A DNA stretch of 64,000 bases from Roseibium litorale (GTDB lineage Bacteria > Pseudomonadota > Alphaproteobacteria > Rhizobiales > Stappiaceae): assembly GCF_014842915.1 (NCBI RefSeq), contig NZ_JACYXI010000001.1, positions 717,887 through 781,886 on the forward strand. Reading direction: 5' to 3'. A program made the translations under genes and the position numbers. Every line of letters starts with the position of its first letter. Within the stretch, counting starts at the first letter, position 1. Positions 1 through 10,908 of this stretch are shown here, piece after piece. The notes under the pieces were generated by a model. The model had not been told where the DNA came from and searched no databases. It was given only the letters and a program-made list of their open reading frames with translations.

Positions 1-1347
1 GCACTTCAGGCCAGCCTCGATGACGGTCCACTTGGAACTGTCGATCATGACGGGAACACGGGCGATATCCGGTTCGGCCGCCATCAGGTTCAAGAAGGTG
101 ACCATGGCGGCTTCCGAATCAAGAAGCCCTTCATCCATGTTGACGTCGATGATCTGCGCGCCGTTCTCCACCTGATCGCGGGCAACTTCCAGAGCCGTCG
201 CATATTCGCCTTCACGGATCAGCTTGCGGAACCGGGCCGAACCGGTCACGTTTGTGCGTTCACCCACATTGACGAAATTGACTTCCGGCGTGACGACGAA
301 GGGCTCCAGACCAGATAGGCGCATATGGCGCGGCACATCCGGGATGACGCGCGGCGCCTTGCCAGCAACCACTTCGGCAATGGCCTTGATATGGGCAGGC
401 GTGGTGCCGCAGCAGCCGCCGACCACGTTGACAAGACCCGCATCTGCGAATTCCGCGAGTAGGCTCGCCATATGGGCCGGGCTCTCGTCATATTCGCCGA
501 ATTCGTTCGGCAGACCGGCGTTCGGATAGGCACAGACAAGCGTGTTGGCGACACGGCCAAGCTCGTCCACGTGAGCCCGCATTTCCTTTGCGCCAAGCGC
601 ACAGTTGAGGCCGATGGTGAGCGGCTGAGCGTGACGAACCGAGTTCCAGAACGCTTCCGGCGTCTGGCCGGACAGGGTACGGCCGGACAGATCGGTGATC
701 GTGCCGGAAATCATAACCGGCAGTTGAAGCCCGACTTCCTCGAAGACTTCGTCAATGGCGAAAAGGGCGGCCTTTGCGTTCAGCGTATCGAAGATAGTCT
801 CGACAAGGATGATGTCCGCGCCGCCAGCGATCAGACCGCGAACGGCCTCCGCATAGGCAATGCGCAGGTCATCGAAGGACACGGCCCGGAAGCCTGGGTT
901 GTTCACGTCCGGCGAAATGGACGCGGTGCGGTTGGTTGGCCCGAGAGCGCCGGCGACAAACCGGGGGCGCGAGGGATCCTTTGCGGTCACCTGATCGCAG
1001 GCCTCGCGGGCAAGCCGCGCGCTGACTTCGTTCAGCTCATAGGCCAGCGCCTCCATGCCGTAGTCGGCCTGGGCGATCGTGGTCGAGGAGAAGGTGTTGG
1101 TCTCGATGATGTCGGCGCCGGCCTCCAGATAATCCACGTGGATGGCGCGGATCGCATCGGGCTGTGTCAGGCTCAGAAGGTCATTGTTGCCCTTCACGTC
1201 GCGCGGCCAATCGGCAAAGCGGGCGCCGCGGTAATCCGCTTCGCTGAACTTGCGCTGCTGAATCTCTGTCCCCATCGCCCCATCCAGGACCAGAATCCGG
1301 GACGCTGCGGCCTCTTGCAGAAGGGCGAACACTTTACTCTTTTCCAC
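1..1347 (-). CDS. metH: Methionine synthase (cobalamin-dependent), N-terminal part, cut by window edge
   Basis: Reading leftward from a GTG at 1345-1347 gives 449 codons open to the window edge. MetH transfers a methyl group from methyl-tetrahydrofolate through cobalamin to homocysteine in the cytoplasm. The visible part begins with the homocysteine methyltransferase barrel: [12 protein letters not shown] near the start, [22 protein letters not shown], and the zinc-binding Cys in GLNCALGA with [10 protein letters not shown] further on. The beginning of the pterin-binding domain follows ([17 protein letters not shown]). A GGAAGGA ribosome site lies about 7 bases before the GTG. The gene starts about 25 bases after metF and is the third gene of a leftward operon. 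The cobalamin and activation domains would lie outside the window. Confidence 0.96.
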   Translation of the reverse strand, partial: MEKSKVFALLQEAAASRILVLDGAMGTEIQQRKFSEADYRGARFADWPRDVKGNNDLLSLTQPDAIRAIHVDYLEAGADIIETNTFSSTTIAQADYGMEALAYELNEVSARLAREACDQVTAKDPSRPRFVAGALGPTNRTASISPDVNNPGFRAVSFDDLRIAYAEAVRGLIAGGADIILVETIFDTLNAKAALFAIDEVFEEVGLQLPVMISGTITDLSGRTLSGQTPEAFWNSVRHAQPLTIGLNCALGAKEMRAHVDELGRVANTLVCAYPNAGLPNEFGEYDESPAHMASLLAEFADAGLVNVVGGCCGTTPAHIKAIAEVVAGKAPRVIPDVPRHMRLSGLEPFVVTPEVNFVNVGERTNVTGSARFRKLIREGEYATALEVARDQVENGAQIIDVNMDEGLLDSEAAMVTFLNLMAAEPDIARVPVMIDSSKWTVIEAGLKC

Positions 1348-1372
1348 TTTTCAGTCCTTCCGGGTCCGGATC

Positions 1373-2287
1373 TCAGGCAGCCTGCTGTTCGGAGCTGTCG
1401 CCCCCCATGCCGAGCATGCGGCAGAGGGCATAGGTCAGATCGGCACGGTTCATGGTGTAGAAATGGAAATCGGACAGACCGCGGTCGACCAGATCCATCA
1501 CCTGCTCGCAGGCAATGCCGGCTCCCACCAGCTTGCGCGTTTCCGCATCTTCGCTGAGGCCAGAGAACCGGCGGGCAAGCCATTCTGGAATGCTCGTGCC
1601 GCACCTGGATGAAAACTGAACCGTCTGTTCAAAGTTCTGAATCGGCAGAATGCCTGGCACCACCGGAATGGAGATGTTCGCCTTGGCAAGGCGTTCCCGG
1701 TACGCGTCGAAGAGGTCGTTGTCGAAGAAATACTGAGTGATGATCCGGTCAGCGCCTGCATCCACCTTACGTTTAAGGTTCTCGATCTCGACGTCCCAAC
1801 CGGCGCTTTCAGGATGCCGCTCCGGATAGCCGGAAACGCAGACATCAAAGTCACCGATCTTCTTGATGCCGGCCACCAGATCGGAAGCATAGGCATAGCC
1901 TTGCGGGTGCGGCCGGTAGGGCTCGCCGATGCCTTCCAGCGGATCGCCGCGCAGAGCTACGATGTGGCGTACTCCCATGTCCCAATAATCGCGGATGATC
2001 GCGTCCACTTCCTCGCGGGAGGAGCCAACGCAGGTCAAATGGGCTGCCGGAGCCAGATCTGTTTCCTTGAGGATCCGGTCCACGGTCTTGTGGGTGCGCT
2101 CGCGGGTGGATCCGCCTGCGCCATAGGTCACGGAGACGAACGAGGGGCGCAGCGGCGCCAGCCGCTCGACGGTTGCCCAGAGCGTTTCGGCCATCTTGTC
2201 GGTCTTCGGAGGGAAGAACTCGAAGGAGGCGTTAATCGGCGCGGCTTCTGTTTCGCGGGAACGGCGCGAAGCGTGAGCGTCGGACAT
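1373..2287 (-). CDS. metF: 5,10-methylenetetrahydrofolate reductase
   Basis: A protein of 304 residues, the normal length for bacterial MetF, a soluble flavoprotein that reduces methylene-THF to the methyl-THF used by MetH. The N-terminal SFEFFPPKT motif carries the catalytic Glu; VTYGAGGSTRERT, HLTCVGSSREEVD, ALRGDPLEG and TQYFFDND are family signatures of the FAD-binding barrel. It starts only 2 bases after the stop of the upstream regulator gene and is followed closely by metH, so the three are almost certainly one transcript and translationally coupled. Identity is very secure from sequence alone. Confidence 0.97.
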   Translation of the reverse strand: MSDAHASRRSRETEAAPINASFEFFPPKTDKMAETLWATVERLAPLRPSFVSVTYGAGGSTRERTHKTVDRILKETDLAPAAHLTCVGSSREEVDAIIRDYWDMGVRHIVALRGDPLEGIGEPYRPHPQGYAYASDLVAGIKKIGDFDVCVSGYPERHPESAGWDVEIENLKRKVDAGADRIITQYFFDNDLFDAYRERLAKANISIPVVPGILPIQNFEQTVQFSSRCGTSIPEWLARRFSGLSEDAETRKLVGAGIACEQVMDLVDRGLSDFHFYTMNRADLTYALCRMLGMGGDSSEQQAA

Positions 2288-2289
2288 GG

Positions 2290-3306
2290 TCAGGCAACCT
2301 CTCGGGTAGTATTGGCAAGCGGCAGATCCGTCACGATGCGCGGGTCGCGGGCAAGCCAGAGTGTCACGGTCAATTTGGTGTCGTTATCGGTTTGGGGAGC
2401 CAGATCGGTGACCTGCTCCATTTCGAGATCCAGCGCTTCCACCCAGCGGCGCATCTGGTCATGGCCAAAGCCCAGGCGGCGGTGAGCGTGCGTTTCGCGC
2501 AGGAACTCCAGCTCGTGGGGCGCAAAGTCGATGATCAGCAGCCGCCCGCCGGGACGCAGAGCTCTAGCCGCTTCCGCCAGTGCACGCGCAGGATCATCAA
2601 GGAAGTGCAAAACCTGGTGCACGGCCACCACATCAAAGGAGCGCGGCGGAACATTCAGGGCATAGATATCCCCATGGCGGACCTGCGCATTGGACAAGCC
2701 GCTACGGGCAAGATTGGCTCTGGCGACAGACAACATGTCATGAGACGCATCAATGCCCAGCGCCGAGGTGTAACGGCTGGAGAGAAGCTCAAGCAGACGG
2801 CCCGTGCCAGTGCCCAGATCCAGGAAGCTCTGGAACGGTTTGTCGCCCAGCGCCGACAGCAGAGCTTTTTCCACGTCGCTGTCAGCGGCATGCAGGGACC
2901 GCTCGGTGTCCCAGGTCTTGGCCTTTGCGGCAAAGTAGGCCGCAGCTTCCTCGGCCTTTGCCTTGCGGATTGCCTGGAACCGTTCGCGGTCGCCGCTTAG
3001 AACAGGATCGTCCTTGGAGATCCGGCTGATCAGATCCCGCGCCGCATCGGCAGCAGGCCCGTCCGCAAGCCGGTAATAAACCCAGGAGCCTTCCGGGAAC
3101 CGCAGGATGAGACCGGCCTCAGCCAGAAGCTTGAGATGGCGTGAAATACGCGGCTGGCTCTGGCCGAGGATAGCTGTCGCATCCTTCACCGTCAGTTCGC
3201 TTTCGGAGAGCAGGGCAATGAGCCGCAAACGCGTTGCCTCACCCACCGCCCGAAGGGCTGCAAGGGTGTCGTCAACGGAGAGCTTGAGTTCGTCAGCCAT
3301 GAACAT
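2290..3306 (-). CDS. ArsR-family regulator fused to a SAM-dependent methyltransferase domain
   Basis: A protein of 338 residues. Residues about 8-85 form a winged helix of the ArsR type (RLRLIALLSESELTVKD, QPRISRHLKLLAEAGLI). Residues about 155-300 form a class I methyltransferase fold with the SAM loop FLDLGTGTGRLLEL near 161-174 and a VHQVLHFLDDPARAL region. It is the first gene of the regulator-metF-metH operon. Regulators of this architecture have been linked by comparative genomics to methionine and SAM/SAH metabolism (SahR/SamR type; from memory). Inference: it senses SAM or SAH through the methyltransferase-like domain and represses its own operon through the adjacent palindrome. A second in-frame ATG at 3298-3300 is an alternative start. 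Confidence 0.88.
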   Translation of the reverse strand: MFMADELKLSVDDTLAALRAVGEATRLRLIALLSESELTVKDATAILGQSQPRISRHLKLLAEAGLILRFPEGSWVYYRLADGPAADAARDLISRISKDDPVLSGDRERFQAIRKAKAEEAAAYFAAKAKTWDTERSLHAADSDVEKALLSALGDKPFQSFLDLGTGTGRLLELLSSRYTSALGIDASHDMLSVARANLARSGLSNAQVRHGDIYALNVPPRSFDVVAVHQVLHFLDDPARALAEAARALRPGGRLLIIDFAPHELEFLRETHAHRRLGFGHDQMRRWVEALDLEMEQVTDLAPQTDNDTKLTVTLWLARDPRIVTDLPLANTTREVA

Positions 3307-3322
3307 GAACCATCAATGTCGA

Positions 3323-3340
3323 TATAAAGATATCTTTATA
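3323..3340. promoter_or_regulatory. Perfect 18-bp palindrome, likely operator of the ArsR-methyltransferase regulator
   Basis: TATAAAGATATCTTTATA is a perfect palindrome whose edge is 17 bases from the regulator's start codon. It is flanked by a further offset pair (TGTCG on the left, CGACA on the right). Position and symmetry fit an autoregulatory ArsR-type operator for the metF-metH operon. Confidence 0.75.
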
Positions 3341-3592
3341 CGACACCGAACGGAATGACAAGCCAGAAACCACAGCTCGCCAGAAGCAAAAGCAGGGACA
3401 ACCAATACGGTTAGCGGAACGCCGGAGACAGGTCCTTACGGCCGGGGCGATGTCAAAGCCCCTGGGATAGCCGGCAAAAAACCCTTCAGGAAAAAGCAGA
3501 CAACCCCGGCAATCCGGATCAGGACAGTCCTCGAAGGCACCGGCAACTGGAGCAGGATTTTCAGCTCAAGAGTGCCCCGTTCAGGTAACGGG
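3341..3592. other. Intergenic stretch with a short hairpin after the MscS-type gene
   Basis: About 250 bases between the operator of the met operon and the stop of the leftward channel gene. The only structure I see is a hairpin at 3576-3592 (CCCGTT, 5-base loop, AACGGG) directly after the channel gene's TAA. It lacks a T tract, so it is at best a weak terminator. No gene is evident. Confidence 0.4.
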
Positions 3593-5962
3593 TTATGCCT
3601 CCCGGCCCGCGCCTTGTTCCTCCAAGGACCGCAACGCCGCACCTCCGGCAGCCACTTTCTGCTCCGGGCTCAAGGCCGCACCGCCGCTGACATCTGCCAC
3701 GCGAACAGTAACCTGGCGATGCGCGAACTTGATGCCATTCTTCTCAAACAGCTCCTGCAATCCGGCATAGACGACCTTGCGCAGCTCGAACTGCTTGCCC
3801 GGACGCGTGGTGAACTTAACCCGCGCAACCATGGCAGAATCCTCCATGGACATGATCCCCTGCGACTTGAGCGGCTGCAGGAACATCGGCCCGTAGTAGG
3901 GGTCATCGAGAAGCTGCTGACCGAACTTCTTCACGATCTTGCGCATCAGCTCGACATCCGTGTCATAGGTCACGCGGAACGCCAGCTTCATGATCGCCCA
4001 GTCACGGGAGTAGTTCTCCACGCGCTGGATCTCGCCAAAGGGCACGGTCGTCAATGCTCCCCTGTGGTGGCGCAGCTGCATGGACCGGATCGAGATCTTC
4101 TCGACAACCCCTTTTGCGCTGCCGATGTCGATGTACTCGCCCTTCCGGAAAGCGTCGTCGATAAGGTAGAAGGCTCCCGAGAAGATATCACGGATCAGAG
4201 TCTGCGCTCCGAAGCCAACCGCCAGACCGACCACGCCGGCACCTGCGAACAACGGCCCGATGTCGACCCCCATCTGGGAGAGTGCGACCATGCCGGCAAT
4301 AGAGACAATCGTGATCAGCAGGAAATTGCGGAAAATCGGCAGGAGGGTCGCGATCCGGCTTTCGCCAGCGCCCCCAATCTCCATTTCATCACTGTGCCCA
4401 TCTTCCTTGCCCTGGGAACTGATGTGCCGGTCGATGGCGATTTCCACGGCCCGGTAGGCCATGTAGCCAAGGAACGCGACCAGAAGCACATCAGAGAACT
4501 GCTCGAGAGGGCTTTCATGGCCGGACGAGCCTCCCCAGGACCGCAGCAGCAGCTCCAGACCGACAAAACCGGCCAGGATTCCCGCTCCGTGATCCAGCAG
4601 ACTGCGGAAAGGAGCTCTCTGACTTTCCCGGTCTTCGGCGATTGCCCGAGCCTGAGCGATTGTCGCCGCAAGATCTTCCTCAGCCCCCTCCGTCGCTTCG
4701 GCGCGGAGGATGTCCTGCGCAATACCGGTTTCCACCAGCTCCGTATCCAGACGGGGCAGAAGCAGACGGTCAATGATCAGGACAAAAACACCATAGGCAA
4801 TACCCGCTGCCAGGAGCGCCTCAATCGGGGCGATCACCAATCCGGTTCCCGACGGCAGGTCCAGCAGGATGCGAACCGCGGAAATAAGAAAGGCAAGCAG
4901 GAAATACCCTGCTGCCAGAATGTGCCAGCCCTTGCCGAGCACCCGGCGCCACAGCGGCGCGCTTTCCGCGTCCTCTCCCTGAATCAGTCTTCGGACAGGG
5001 GCCCTGAACGCAATGACAATCCAGACAAGAATGAGAGACCCGGCAAAAGCAGAGGCAATCTGGGTCAGCTTGAGCGCATCAGGCTCCAGCCCCAGACGGC
5101 CCATCAGCGTCGTTACCGCAAAGAAGAGCCCTGCCACCGCAGTCCCGAACAACAACGCGCCGTAGAGCCTGCCAGCCTCCTTATTACTCAGCTGGACCAT
5201 ACGCGCCCGCTCATCATAAGGGGACAGCAGGCTCAGATAGACCGTCCGAATGACAAGGAACAGGGCAGCTACACCGAGAAGGATCATCGCGGACTGATGC
5301 GCAACCGCAGGCCCACGGCTCAGAGCAAGCAACACCGCGCCACTGACAACAACAAACGCAACGATGCCGATCAGCATCGCGATGGCGCGCAGGAAAAGGT
5401 AGGCAATCCGGTCAGCTCTGTGCCGGTTCTCCCGCTGCAGCAGATTGTCGAACTGGCGAAGGCCCCACTTTCCGACCAGTTGCATAAAGAACCCGCCAAT
5501 GACGAACCCCACAGCCGTGACCAGGAGAGTCGTTCCAATCCAGTCAAGACTGCCGTTCATGCCCTTTGCACGCAGCATTTCAGTGACTGAGCCGGGCAGC
5601 TCTGGCGCCATCTGGAGAATATTGCGGGCAGCGTCCCGGGCAGCCAGACCTCGGTCCAGATAAAGATCGGTCATCTCGTCCATATCCGCCTCAATTGCGG
5701 CCACCGGCGCAGGGGCTGCTGAAGACGTCTCGGGCGGCGTCCCGTTTTTTGCAGCCGCGGCTGAAAAGAGCCCTGGAATTCCTTGGGCTCCCGCCCCTGA
5801 TCCGCAGAGCCCGGTCAGAACAACAAGCGCCGCGAGGAAGACAGCGAACACCTGCAGGCGCTCACCCCGCATCCGCTTGCCTGAGGACCTGCTCCGGGAC
5901 AAGCGGTAGCATGTGGAAAGGAAATCCTGTTTTGCTCCGAGCAGCTTCTGATCGCCCATCAC
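3593..5962 (-). CDS. Large MscS-family mechanosensitive channel
   Basis: A protein of up to 789 residues with a predicted signal peptide (if started at the internal ATG at 5872, MRGERLQVFAVFLAALVVL), a periplasmic Ala/Pro-rich segment, about ten hydrophobic segments and a C-terminal MscS core. The core shows VGLAVGFGAQTLIRDIFSG, RKGEYIDIG and the beta-domain stretch TTVPFGEIQRVENYSRDW. MscS channels open under membrane tension to release solutes on osmotic downshift. The length is far above the small MscS (about 290 residues) and resembles the multi-helix YbdG/YbiO/MscK-like class. The longest reading begins with GTG at 5962, after a GGGGGG stretch; the true start is uncertain. Single-gene unit. 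Confidence 0.9.
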   Translation of the reverse strand: MMGDQKLLGAKQDFLSTCYRLSRSRSSGKRMRGERLQVFAVFLAALVVLTGLCGSGAGAQGIPGLFSAAAAKNGTPPETSSAAPAPVAAIEADMDEMTDLYLDRGLAARDAARNILQMAPELPGSVTEMLRAKGMNGSLDWIGTTLLVTAVGFVIGGFFMQLVGKWGLRQFDNLLQRENRHRADRIAYLFLRAIAMLIGIVAFVVVSGAVLLALSRGPAVAHQSAMILLGVAALFLVIRTVYLSLLSPYDERARMVQLSNKEAGRLYGALLFGTAVAGLFFAVTTLMGRLGLEPDALKLTQIASAFAGSLILVWIVIAFRAPVRRLIQGEDAESAPLWRRVLGKGWHILAAGYFLLAFLISAVRILLDLPSGTGLVIAPIEALLAAGIAYGVFVLIIDRLLLPRLDTELVETGIAQDILRAEATEGAEEDLAATIAQARAIAEDRESQRAPFRSLLDHGAGILAGFVGLELLLRSWGGSSGHESPLEQFSDVLLVAFLGYMAYRAVEIAIDRHISSQGKEDGHSDEMEIGGAGESRIATLLPIFRNFLLITIVSIAGMVALSQMGVDIGPLFAGAGVVGLAVGFGAQTLIRDIFSGAFYLIDDAFRKGEYIDIGSAKGVVEKISIRSMQLRHHRGALTTVPFGEIQRVENYSRDWAIMKLAFRVTYDTDVELMRKIVKKFGQQLLDDPYYGPMFLQPLKSQGIMSMEDSAMVARVKFTTRPGKQFELRKVVYAGLQELFEKNGIKFAHRQVTVRVADVSGGAALSPEQKVAAGGAALRSLEEQGAGREA

Positions 5963-6027
5963 ACCCCCCGATGTTCGCGCATTTGATCCGGACTGATCCG
6001 CGATCCGTCTGAGAGATACTCTATCTC

Positions 6028-6063
6028 AAAACAAAAGCGGCAGCCCGTGTAATAGACTGCCGC
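6028..6063 (-). terminator. Rho-independent terminator after the DUF2336 gene
   Basis: On the minus strand a 7-bp stem (GCGGCAG at 6037-6043 pairing with CTGCCGC at 6057-6063, 13-base loop) is followed by TTTTGTTTT. It lies about 30 bases downstream of the stop at 6094. Confidence 0.8.
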
Positions 6064-6093
6064 AAGTTGAGGATTTGCAAATTTCACTCAAGG

Positions 6094-7179
6094 TCAGTTC
6101 AGAACCACATGGCTCCAATGCGCGATACGCCGCTTCGCCTCACCTGTACTCATGCGCTCGAAGACGCGCATGGCCTCTGCCCGCGCCTCGGGAGTAAGGC
6201 GCTGGCGCCAGGGCCCAACCGACAATAGAGACGAAACGGTGATCGCCGAGAGCCCCGCTGCCCGCGCCACAACGACAAACGGCTCCGGATCCGCGCGGAC
6301 CATCCAGTGGCTCGCCTCCTCCACGCCGCAACGGACCATCCACGCAAAGCACGCAACGGCTTCGGGGAAAGCGTCTTCGGCAGCAAAACGGCGCAGGCTC
6401 GCTTCATTGACCATGCCCCGCTTTCCGAGAAGCAGAACGCGCTTGCAGGCCGTTTCAAAATCGTAGCGGGACAGCCAGTATTCGTTTGTGATCCGCTGAG
6501 CGACCACGTCATTGACGTCGCCGAGACGGTCGGCCTGGTTCGTTTCACCTTGCCCCAGCAACTTGCGGCGGACTTCGTCACTGGCAACACTCACAAGCTT
6601 GCGGATATGATGTTCCGCCAGATCTCCACGGTCACTCAGCGAAAGCTGGATCGTGGCATCGGCAGCGCCCTCGCCGATCAGCCGCATCAAGGTTTCGTCA
6701 GAAAAAGCCGCACCTGCATTGCCCGCGAGCTGGCGCTTGACCTGCAGGTCACCGCGCTCGACCAGCACATCCGTCACGCCTGAAGACAGGCTGCCACGCT
6801 GCGCGATTGCAAAGAGATGACCAGATCCGTTCTTTTCTGCAATCTCAAGAAGATCCGCATCCGCAAGAACCGGAGATTCGCGCAGGATTGGCCCTGCGAC
6901 AGAAATCTCGTCCTCCGCGAGCGAACGGATCGTTGCACCCGGACCGCGCTTCAGGCTGGCGAGCTGTTCGGCTACATACCGCCGGACCTCGACCTCCACC
7001 ATGCCGATAAGGCGCAGGAGAACACCGTCGTAGGTCTGCACCTGCGCGTCGGAGCAACGGTCCGAGGTGAAGGCAAAAAGCGTCGCCACATGCCGGGCAA
7101 GCTCTGCACTGCGAGACTGTCCCGTCGATCCGTCTAGTTCCTGGAAATTGACAAGTTCGGTCTTGAACTCTTTGGTCAT
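6094..7179 (-). CDS. DUF2336 family protein
   Basis: A protein of 361 residues, all-helical in appearance and rich in Leu/Ala/Arg, without signal peptide or membrane segments. The segments SAELARHVATLFAF, QVQTYDGVLLRLIGMVEVEVR, LADADLLEIAEKNGSGHL and AIAQRGSLSSGVTDVLVERGD match my recollection of the DUF2336 family, which is common in Alphaproteobacteria and has a HEAT-like repeat fold. The biochemical role is not known. Start chosen at ATG 7179 with AGGTG upstream. It is transcribed alone, has its own terminator, and is preceded by an unusual 430-base AT-rich region with paired inverted repeats that may control it. Confidence 0.72.
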   Translation of the reverse strand: MTKEFKTELVNFQELDGSTGQSRSAELARHVATLFAFTSDRCSDAQVQTYDGVLLRLIGMVEVEVRRYVAEQLASLKRGPGATIRSLAEDEISVAGPILRESPVLADADLLEIAEKNGSGHLFAIAQRGSLSSGVTDVLVERGDLQVKRQLAGNAGAAFSDETLMRLIGEGAADATIQLSLSDRGDLAEHHIRKLVSVASDEVRRKLLGQGETNQADRLGDVNDVVAQRITNEYWLSRYDFETACKRVLLLGKRGMVNEASLRRFAAEDAFPEAVACFAWMVRCGVEEASHWMVRADPEPFVVVARAAGLSAITVSSLLSVGPWRQRLTPEARAEAMRVFERMSTGEAKRRIAHWSHVVLN

Positions 7180-7414
7180 GCTTCGGCACCTGGTTCATTG
7201 CTGGGCGAAGCTGCATCATGACCTTCAAGAATAAAGATCGAAAAAACGGAAACCACCGGAATAAAAACAAATTTAGATCAAACTGTAATCATCCAAATCC
7301 AGAGACATTTGGAAATGCCTTATCTATCTGAATAATATTCCTTTTTTCATGCAAAGCCAGACCTGCCCCGATTTATATTTCCACACATTGCTACCATTTT
7401 TCAGGGGAGGCCAG

Positions 7415-7431
7415 CTTTGCGGAATGCAAAG
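7415..7431. promoter_or_regulatory. Inverted repeat CTTTGC-N5-GCAAAG (copy 1)
   Basis: CTTTGC GGAAT GCAAAG is an inverted repeat with 6-bp arms and a 5-base spacer, in the AT-rich region upstream of the leftward DUF2336 gene and downstream of the katG terminator. A second copy with the same core arms and spacing lies 68 bases away, which suggests a dimeric regulator with two sites. The regulator is unknown. Confidence 0.45.
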
Positions 7432-7483
7432 TATACTCGCAATAGTAGAGCTAACGATACGTCATGTACAACTTGAATTCCGC

Positions 7484-7498
7484 TTTGCAGCACGCAAA
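7484..7498. promoter_or_regulatory. Inverted repeat TTTGC-N5-GCAAA (copy 2)
   Basis: TTTGC AGCAC GCAAA repeats the arms and spacing of the element at 7415-7431. The spacers differ (GGAAT against AGCAC), which argues for conserved binding half-sites rather than a simple duplication. The rest of 7180-7480 is AT-rich and holds no gene that I can support. Confidence 0.45.
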
Positions 7499-7523
7499 AA
7501 TACTTAAGAGTGAGCGTCTTGAT

Positions 7524-7553
7524 AATAAAAAGGCGGCACTGAGGCCGCCTTTC
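7524..7553 (-). terminator. Terminator of katG
   Basis: AGGCGGC (7531-7537) pairs with GCCGCCT (7544-7550); the minus-strand product ends in TTTTTATTAT. It lies about 65 bases after the katG stop. Three A/T pairs extend the stem on both sides, so it could also work on the plus strand. Confidence 0.8.
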
Positions 7554-7615
7554 TGTAGACTTCTTAACATTCCCGCCACCGGGACCAGCCTTCACAGGAC
7601 CGGCCGGAAGCTGAT

Positions 7616-9985
<2,370 letters not shown>

Positions 9986-10879
9986 ATGATCTCACTCCGC
10001 CAGCTCCGATACCTTGAAGCCCTTGCCACGCACCTGCACTTCCGCCGTGCAGCGGAGGCAGTTTCCGTCTCACAGCCAGCTTTATCGATGCAAATCAAGG
10101 AGTTGGAGGAGGAACTCGGTCTTAGTCTGATCGAACGCCAACCCAATGCCATTCGTCTGACCCGCGAAGGTGGCGAGATCGTCGAGCGCGCCCGGAAGAT
10201 CCTGACGGACGTCCGCGACCTGGCGGACTATGCCCGCCAACTGTCCAGCCCGCTATCCGGCCCGCTCAGGCTCGGTATCATTCCGTCGATCGCGCCCTAT
10301 CTGTTGCCGCGTATCCTGCCTGCACTCAATCAGGCCCATCCGCAATTGGACCTGACCATCCGCGAGACCCTGACTGACCCGCTGACCCGTGAACTTATCG
10401 CAGGCGAGCTTGATGCGATGATCGTCGCCCTGCCTGTCACAGAAACGGCGCTCTGCAGCGCCGCACTCTTCACCGACAGGTTCCTGCTTGCCCGGCAGTC
10501 CTCCGACACTGTGGACCCACGCGCAAGGGTTTGCCCGGACGACATCCGGAATCAGAACCTTCTTCTGCTTGAAGAGGGCCATTGCCTGCGCGATCAGGCT
10601 TTGAATTACTGCGCCAGCCTGCCGACGCCCGGACGCAACACGCTGGGGGCAACGTCACTGGCGACCGTCATGCAGATGGTTGCTGCGGGCTTCGGTGTAA
10701 CCTTGCTTCCGGAAATCTGCGCCGATGTGGAAGTGCGTGATGACCGGGTTCTCTTACAAAGGTTCGAAGATCCTCAGCCTGCCCGTACAGTCGGCCTCGT
10801 CTGGCGCCGCTCGTCCCCCCGCCAACAGGATTTTGAAGCTTTGGCGGAAACGCTGCAGGACTCGATTGGCCCCCGCTAA
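9986..10879 (+). CDS. oxyR: Hydrogen peroxide sensor OxyR (LysR family)
   Basis: A protein of 297 residues. The N-terminal LysR winged helix (residues 1-60: LRQLRYLEALATHLHFRRAA, QPALSMQIKELEEELG) is followed by the effector domain. Two cysteines, C200 and C209 in EEGHCLRDQALNYC, match the spacing of the redox pair of OxyR, which forms a disulfide on oxidation and switches the protein to activator. Its position divergent from katG supports the call. No gene follows in the same direction; the downstream neighbour is convergent. Confidence 0.95.
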   Translation: MISLRQLRYLEALATHLHFRRAAEAVSVSQPALSMQIKELEEELGLSLIERQPNAIRLTREGGEIVERARKILTDVRDLADYARQLSSPLSGPLRLGIIPSIAPYLLPRILPALNQAHPQLDLTIRETLTDPLTRELIAGELDAMIVALPVTETALCSAALFTDRFLLARQSSDTVDPRARVCPDDIRNQNLLLLEEGHCLRDQALNYCASLPTPGRNTLGATSLATVMQMVAAGFGVTLLPEICADVEVRDDRVLLQRFEDPQPARTVGLVWRRSSPRQQDFEALAETLQDSIGPR

Positions 10880-10908
10880 GCTCGTAGAAGCCGGCAGCCA
10901 AGCCGGTC

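Noticed and set aside
3572-5590. Long plus-strand open frame (672 residues) inside the mechanosensitive channel gene
   Set aside because: It lies wholly antisense to a well-conserved MscS protein, is rich in Arg, Gln and Asp without any motif, and has no ribosome site. It is a GC-driven shadow.
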